Part shown: positions 59,286 through 64,000 of the stretch, one piece after another
Layout of the letters: each line of letters opens with the position of its first letter
Position numbering within the stretch: the stretch's first letter is position 1
Assembly: GCF_000346465.2 (NCBI RefSeq)
Contig: NC_034011.1
Location: 15,119,489-15,183,488, forward strand
Direction: 5' to 3'
DNA from: Prunus persica
Lineage: Eukaryota > Streptophyta > Magnoliopsida > Rosales > Rosaceae
DNA: 64,000 nt
Program-made: the position numbers and the translations under genes
Notes under the pieces: generated by a model
Databases searched by the model: none
Told to the model about the DNA's origin: nothing
The model's input: the letters and a program-made list of their open reading frames with translations, nothing else

Positions 59286-61817
59286 TTACTTGTAATAGTA
59301 CTTGAGGTGGTCAGCATTCCACGGGTGAGGCAGCGTCTTGCCTGTGGAATCACGAAGCTGATAAGTGCCGGGGCAGCTTCGGGCCCCGAGTTGGTCGCCG
59401 CGCACCGTGCCTGGGCCATTAAGAGTGGGAAACTTCAACAGCAGCATATGCATGGAAATAAAAGCTCTCATTTGGGCCAGGGCTGGGCGGCCGAGGATGA
59501 CGTTGTAGGCTGTAGGGCAATCGACGATAAGGAAGGGGGTAGTGATCGTCGTCCGCTGGGGTGCGGCCCCAATTGAGATAGGGAGATGAATGCTGCCAAT
59601 GGGCTGGACCACATCACCCGAGAAGCTCACAAGGGGTGTGATGCTTCGGTCGAGTAGGTGAGGCGGGACCTGGAGTTCATTGAAGGCCTCGGCAAACATC
59701 ACACTGACCGAGCTGCCAGTGTCCACCAGGATACGCCCAACGTCGAAGTTAGAAATGTCAGCCCGGATAATGAGTGGATCGTCATGGGGGAGGATAACAC
59801 CACGCTCCTCCTCCTCGCAGAAGGTAATGGGGGCCCAGCCAGTCCTGTGGGTCTTTGGCAAGCGTCCCTGCTCGGTGCTGAAGACCTGGTGCGCATAGGT
59901 GGAGCGAACATAATGTTTGATGGAGTTGTTGGAGGTGCCAGCCAGGGTAGGACCTCCGCTGATGGTGGAGATCATGTTGATTTGTCGTTGGTGAGGGTTA
60001 GGCGGGGCTGGTATGTTGCGTACATAGTTGTCCAGCTTTCCCTCGCGGATGAGCCCTTCAATTATGTTGCGCAAGGCAACACAAGATTCGGTGTCATGGC
60101 CGCTGAATTGATGAAAGCGGCAGAAGACACCCGTGTTTGGCATGAGCTTGCTGGATGGTCTCCGGGGGGGTGGCTTGGGAATGATAGGAGCTTCACGCAC
60201 CAGGACATTTTCATAGGTGGTGTTGAGGGTGGTAAATACCTCGAACCTGGGCCTGAGTGTGAATGGAAGTGGGGCCCGATCAGCAGGCCTAGGAGGGTTG
60301 CCTCCGCTAGAGTGGTGGTGGTTGCCATGTCTGCCACGTTTGTTATTACCGAAGGGATGCTGGTAGCTATCCTTCCGCTTATGTTGTTGGTTGTCCTGAG
60401 TACTCGGGGCAGGGGTAGAATGCTGAGGTGGGGCTGGGGCAGGTGCTGAAGCAGGTGGAGGATCAGCGAAAGCGTTGCTCATCAGGTTAGCTGGGCCACG
60501 CTTGGAATTGAAGTATTCGGCCTTAGCATGGACCGCTGCCTGCTTCATCAGCTCTGCATATGTGTTCCAACTGTTGCTATGAACCAGGTAGCGGAAGTTG
60601 GACTCGCGGAGGCCGCTCTTAAAAGCGCTGAAGGTAGCGCGATCGTCAGTGTCTGGGCAGCGGGAGTACTCATGACTGAAACGAGCTGCATATTCCCGAA
60701 GGGGTTCGTCCTCAGCCTGCCTAAGCATATACAAGTCGTCGGCAGAGTATACGCGATCAGTCTGGATCATAAAATGGTCCAGGAACGTCTGCTTGAGACT
60801 ATCGAAGGAGTTGATGGTGCGGGGGTGGAGCCTGTAGAACCAATTCAGGGCCGCGCCGCTGAGGGTGGAAGGGAAAAGGAGGCACATGCCTTCATCAGTG
60901 AGGCCTTTGCACCCAAGGGCAGACTGGAAGGAGTGGATGTGGGTGAGAGGGTCCTCCGTGCCAGTGTAGAAAGCGATGCGGAGTGGCTGGATATCTTTCT
61001 CCTGGTGGTAGTGGAGGATGCGTTCGGTAAAGGGCCCTGGTCGTGGTTTTGCCCAGAGGGGTTGATGGCTGCGATGTTGTTCGCTTTCCAGGCGCCGAAC
61101 CTTTTCAAAGAGAAGCCTCATGACCGGGTCGGCATGAGGGAGAGTTTCAGGTGCCAAAGGCCTGGGGGCGGGGCAGACAGGGACTAGGGATTGTTCCCAA
61201 TTTTCCAGCGCCCCGGTGTGGTAATTTGGCCGGGTCTCTGAATTATAAAAGTCCCAAGTATCCGAGTCCCCGACACCTTCCTCGTCGGGTATGCAGACGG
61301 GGGCTGGCGAGGGGCCCAGGTGTGTCACCCGTGGGTCTTCGAGGTTGACAGGGATATGGATCGGCCTTGGCTGACGGTCCGAGAGGCGATCCCTGCAATC
61401 TTGGTAGATCCTGACTGGTTCATGGGGCCGGTCCCTCGGTGGGGGAACGTAAAGGGGTCGTGACTGGGTTATCTCCGGATGAAGGTGGTCTTTACCCTTG
61501 CGGAGCCTAGCTTGGGCCGAGGCACTGTGGCTGGAATGTACTGGCTGGTTCGGCTGAGTAAGCCCAACGTTCTGGGTGAGGTCATGCTGGGCATCCTGGG
61601 TGTGATTCCTTTCCCAGTTCCGCTTTAAAACACGGTAGTCATGTTCTAGCTCAACATTCCTGCAATGAAGGTGCTCGTATTTTTCCGACATTTTAGTGAC
61701 ACTGTCGCGGAGGCGCTCCACTTCTGCCTGGAGAGTGGCATCTTCCGAAGATTTCCTTCTAGAAGTACCATCGCGGGGGGTATGATGCTGGGTATCGCGG
61801 CTATCCTCGGTCGGCAT
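59286..61817 (-). CDS. Gypsy gag-protease protein fused to the polyprotein C-terminus (843 aa)
   Basis: An intact frame from ATG at 61817. Residues 1-90 form a heptad-rich, charged N-terminus; the retrotransposon gag core lies at about 280-430 (AFYTGTEDPLTHIHSF, GAALNWFYRL, FLDHF, REYAARFSHEY). A Pro/His-rich linker follows. The aspartic protease active site is DTGSS at 699-703, with YNVILGRPAL at about 772. Normally about a thousand residues of reverse transcriptase, RNase H and integrase would follow. Here the text passes from RGDQLGARSC straight to PGTYQLRD and PHPWNADHLKYYYK, which resembles the last residues of Tat-type integrase. So an internal deletion kept the frame. The product could build particles but could not reverse transcribe; mobility would need enzymes from a related element. 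Confidence 0.9.
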   Translation of the reverse strand: MPTEDSRDTQHHTPRDGTSRRKSSEDATLQAEVERLRDSVTKMSEKYEHLHCRNVELEHDYRVLKRNWERNHTQDAQHDLTQNVGLTQPNQPVHSSHSASAQARLRKGKDHLHPEITQSRPLYVPPPRDRPHEPVRIYQDCRDRLSDRQPRPIHIPVNLEDPRVTHLGPSPAPVCIPDEEGVGDSDTWDFYNSETRPNYHTGALENWEQSLVPVCPAPRPLAPETLPHADPVMRLLFEKVRRLESEQHRSHQPLWAKPRPGPFTERILHYHQEKDIQPLRIAFYTGTEDPLTHIHSFQSALGCKGLTDEGMCLLFPSTLSGAALNWFYRLHPRTINSFDSLKQTFLDHFMIQTDRVYSADDLYMLRQAEDEPLREYAARFSHEYSRCPDTDDRATFSAFKSGLRESNFRYLVHSNSWNTYAELMKQAAVHAKAEYFNSKRGPANLMSNAFADPPPASAPAPAPPQHSTPAPSTQDNQQHKRKDSYQHPFGNNKRGRHGNHHHSSGGNPPRPADRAPLPFTLRPRFEVFTTLNTTYENVLVREAPIIPKPPPRRPSSKLMPNTGVFCRFHQFSGHDTESCVALRNIIEGLIREGKLDNYVRNIPAPPNPHQRQINMISTISGGPTLAGTSNNSIKHYVRSTYAHQVFSTEQGRLPKTHRTGWAPITFCEEEERGVILPHDDPLIIRADISNFDVGRILVDTGSSVSVMFAEAFNELQVPPHLLDRSITPLVSFSGDVVQPIGSIHLPISIGAAPQRTTITTPFLIVDCPTAYNVILGRPALAQMRAFISMHMLLLKFPTLNGPGTVRGDQLGARSCPGTYQLRDSTGKTLPHPWNADHLKYYYK

Positions 61818-61902
61818 AGCAGAATGTGGGGTGAAGAAGAGGCGACGGGGCCTGAGGGGTGAAGGAGCCAGCTGGGCTGATAGAGAAAGAGGGGATTCAA
61901 GT

Positions 61903-61929
61903 GTCGAATTCCCACAGACGCCGCCAAAC
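61903..61929 (-). other. Probable primer-binding region of the Gypsy element
   Basis: Directly inside the 5' LTR the minus strand reads GTTTGGCGGCGTCTGTGGGA, close to the GGCGCCGTCTGTGGGA text found at this place in plant Tat-type Gypsy elements. It deviates by one base (GGCGG for GGCGC). The priming tRNA was not determined. Confidence 0.65.
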
Positions 61930-62436
61930 TGTTGATGCTCAAAATGGCCTGGCCAATATTGAGTCCAACTTAGAGATTAGATGTGCTGGGTCTTCAGCAG
62001 GGAAGAGGGCTGAGGCCCTTGGTGAAATATAGGTTGATGGGAAACCTGCAGAAGACAGAGTGGGAGAAGCAATCGTTAAGCTTCGGACACCGGTGTGGTG
62101 CCGGCCGAAGGCTCTCCGACGCCTAAGTCAGTTACAAGTAGTAATTCTGGCAGAGTAACAGTAAAAGTGGGAGAATAGTTCTTGCTTTTACCTGGGTACT
62201 GTTCCCTATTTATAGGGAGGTGAAAGTAGGAGGTTTGCACAAAGTTCCGATGTGGGACTTTGTGCAAGTCGTCGTGGTGGCGACACGTGTCCTGGAGATT
62301 AGGTTTGGCAGCTGGGGGCTTCGGTAGGTGTCTGGCACCTCAGAAGTGTGTCTTCCTTCGGCACAGGAGAAGGCGTGGCTGCCTTGGTGCTAGTCACTTT
62401 GGTGCTGGGTATGCTCGGTTCATTATGGTGTAAACA
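61930..62436 (-). repeat. Gypsy 5' LTR (507 bp)
   Basis: On the minus strand it starts TGTTTACACC and ends GAGCATCAACA. A TATA box, CTATAAATAG, is at about 62208-62217 on the minus strand. It differs from the 3' LTR at four positions by eye, all transitions. Confidence 0.94.
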
Positions 62437-63521
62437 AGTTTATTTTCCTACATTTTGAAACAATTTTCCCGCCGTTAGGGGGAGAAATGACAATTCCTAA
62501 AGAACGTCGTGAAATAGTGTTGAATTAATATGCTTTTGTCTCATCAAGATAATGCATATATAAGTTGTACATATGCTAACATAGATTGATATTCTCGTAT
62601 CACAATCCATTAACATGGTGACTATATATATAATGCATGTCTGAAGCATGTCAGAAATATAGGTTCTAAAGACTTAACTCCTCAGAAATGAAGATTATTT
62701 GAAAAATTCAAGCCCTATAAAAAATAGCGCTCTATAGGAGGTTATGATCCACATATTCTAAATAATTCATTGTAAAAGAGATGTTTGTCCCATAAGTGAC
62801 AACATAAGCCCCTGAAGAGGCATTGGTACCCTAAAGTAATGAGATGCTTATAAATTATGCATGCGCATGCACATGAGAATTGTGGGATCACAAATCGATG
62901 ATACATTTGGTTTATTAGTAGCTACTACAATCATCAAAGGGCTATGATTATATTAAATCACGTTTCATGAATGTCAACAAGTTAAGTGATTGGCCAAAAA
63001 TGGAAATAGGCAATTCCATTTATCACTAAATAAGAAGATTTGGATATTGAACCTATAACTCAAACACCAAATTACAAATGTTCAGTATGAAGGTTACGAG
63101 TTGGTGTTTGTGAAGTGAAATAAGATCACTAATATGACATAAGGTTTCCTGGGAGAGACATGTGGTTTTAGTCTCCAATCTCATCGTAAATGCATCCACA
63201 TTTCTATAAGTGCGGTTGTTACTTTAACGCAAAACTTATAGTATGTGTTAAATGCATATTTATTAAGACTATATGGTACATGGAAATCCTCAAAGCTCAT
63301 GAAATATTTGAGATATATCGGATGAAGTAACCTCTTGAAAGATATAAAGTACCACAATATTCTTAATTAAGAGTTAACACTAAGAGTTTGAGTATTTTGA
63401 ATTCAAATTTGATATTGTTGTAACATATTCTAACTACTAAATTAGTTGTTGATACTCCTAAAGATTTCAATCATTTGAAAAGTGAAAAGCAGGTTGAATA
63501 GTGTGATAGATGATCATGTAT

Positions 63522-63609
63522 GAAAGATTTAGTAAAGGAATATACATGGTGAAGCTTTATCTTTAGCATATCACTTCTCTCTACATTTTCTCCCTCTAGT
63601 TTTATAACA
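63522..63609 (+). repeat. Copia 3' LTR, truncated to 88 bp
   Basis: From AAAGATTTAGTAAAGGAATA to TTTATAACA it matches the end of the 5' LTR with only a few changes. The upstream part of the LTR is gone, so an internal deletion joined pol remnants to the LTR tail. Confidence 0.85.
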
Positions 63610-63614
63610 TGGAT

Positions 63615-64000
63615 CAAATTAATAAGAGTTGCATGCTTATGCTAAAAGTGGAACCCCAATGCCTTAGTGTTTTAATCAATTGAATTTTCTTTAAATCAAA
63701 TCTTGCATAAATCTACTTCTCAATCTTAATTGTTCTATCTCAACTCTGTTATTTTCTTTACACCGCTCTGTATGGATACAACACTCGGACTTCCGAGCTA
63801 CATTGCTATACGATACCTTCGCTTGAATTTTGCAAAGTGGTACAAATCACAAACCACTGGCCGGACACCTGTGTAATAAAGACAGGTACAGACAATCTTG
63901 GTCGGACACCTGTATATTAAACACAGATACAAGCAAAACTAGTCATGTGCATAGAATCAACCGAAGGCAACCAATATATTCCGAAGGCAACCAGGGATAG
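63615..64000 (+). other. Retroelement leader-like sequence at the window end
   Basis: No gene. CGCTCTGTATGGATACAACA, CTCGGACTTCCGAGCTAC and CGCTTGAATTTTGCAAAG resemble a leader block seen in large non-coding plant LTR elements, in the opposite direction to the block near 44860-44955. CGGACACCTGT occurs at about 63852 and 63903. This is the continuation of the sequence into which the Copia element inserted. Confidence 0.4.

Larger units (their letters stand above)
53999..62436 (-). mobile_element. Non-autonomous Gypsy (Tat-like) element, 8438 bp, TSD AGTTT
   Basis: Identical-length LTRs (507 bp) at 53999-54505 and 61930-62436 are flanked by AGTTT at 53994-53998 and 62437-62441. The coding direction is minus, so 61930-62436 is the 5' LTR. 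Order on the minus strand: 5' LTR, primer-binding region, gag-protease ORF (61817-59286), an opposite-strand gene (56754-58992), a palindrome-rich stretch (54.7-56.2 kb), 3' LTR. No reverse transcriptase, RNase H or integrase core is present. The gag type, the primer-binding text and an antisense gene before the 3' LTR fit the Tat lineage of plant Gypsy elements; lineage placement is inferred. Confidence 0.93.
52399..63609 (+). mobile_element. Decayed Ty1/Copia element, TSD TGGAT, containing a nested Gypsy element
   Basis: It starts TGTTGTAAATG at 52399 and ends TTTATAACA at 63609, with TGGAT at 52394-52398 and 63610-63614. After the 5' LTR comes CGTTATCAGCACGA, the usual primer-binding text of a plant Copia group. 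Remnants in order: repeated GAAGTTC-rich leader (52916-53340), a degenerate zinc-knuckle region near 53700-53775, integrase text IQGDICEPI (about 53890-53990), the Gypsy insertion, then text matching the Copia region around KERREI at 62475-62540. Many stops and shifts show it is dead. The 3' LTR is truncated. Confidence 0.85.

Noticed and set aside
59307..61348. Plus-strand frames up to 263 residues opposite gag-protease
   Set aside because: The minus strand carries recognisable gag and protease motifs over the same bases, so these are antisense shadows.
53999..62436. Searched for reverse transcriptase, RNase H or integrase catalytic motifs in the Gypsy element
   Set aside because: None were found on either strand between the LTRs, so the element is not called autonomous.
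1..64000. tRNA, rRNA, microRNA precursors and riboswitches
   Set aside because: No cloverleaf-type or rRNA-like sequence was recognised by eye. Hairpins found are explained by transposon ends or palindromic repeats. A covariance-model scan would be needed to exclude small RNA genes.

Overview
The window is nuclear DNA of a flowering plant, almost certainly a eudicot and possibly a woody Rosaceae species. The species guess rests on overall impression only; no marker gene proves it. The evidence for a plant is an S-domain receptor kinase, a CC-NBS-LRR resistance gene with introns, and a dense nest of plant transposons (CACTA, hAT, Mutator, Copia, Gypsy). Only two host genes look intact: a G-type lectin S-receptor-like kinase (5249-7657, +) and a CC-NBS-LRR gene (26616-31224, -). 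Both belong to families that act in surface and intracellular pathogen perception.

Layout: 1-2563 is the 3' end of a CACTA element (transposase tail plus subterminal repeats). 5249-7657 is the intact receptor kinase. 8811-16928 is its tandem paralog, now a pseudogene. That paralog is split by a solo LTR (10927-16608, target-site duplication CAAAT), which is itself split by a non-autonomous CACTA element (12656-16497, duplication AGT). Just downstream of its stop codon sits a full-length CACTA element (16998-25714, duplication TAT) with both element genes recognisable but broken. 26616-31224 is the NBS-LRR gene.

32604-34613 is a short hAT element (8-bp duplication AACAGCGA) holding a solo LTR (duplication CCATT). 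34885-35851 is a Mutator-type element (9-bp duplication TTTTATTAA) that carries a fragment of a VPS13-like host gene. 36603-38179 is a direct duplication; one copy holds a hAT element and the other preserves the empty site. 40014-44165 is a minus-strand relative of the first solo LTR, split by a 2.7-kb solo LTR. 44.2-52.4 kb is retroelement debris with no convincing gene.

52399-63609 is a decayed Copia element (duplication TGGAT). Inside it lies a young, non-autonomous Gypsy element (53999-62436, duplication AGTTT) with 507-bp LTRs that differ at only four positions by eye. This Gypsy element is the most interesting object in the window. Its minus-strand ORF is an intact gag-protease fused in frame to what looks like the last two dozen residues of the polyprotein, so reverse transcriptase, RNase H and most of integrase are missing. 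On the opposite strand it carries a spliced gene with its own TATA box. Upstream of that gene lies a field of perfect GC-rich palindromes.

Nested insertions with exact target-site duplications give a readable order of events. All coordinates and repeat comparisons were made by eye; no alignment or database search was run.
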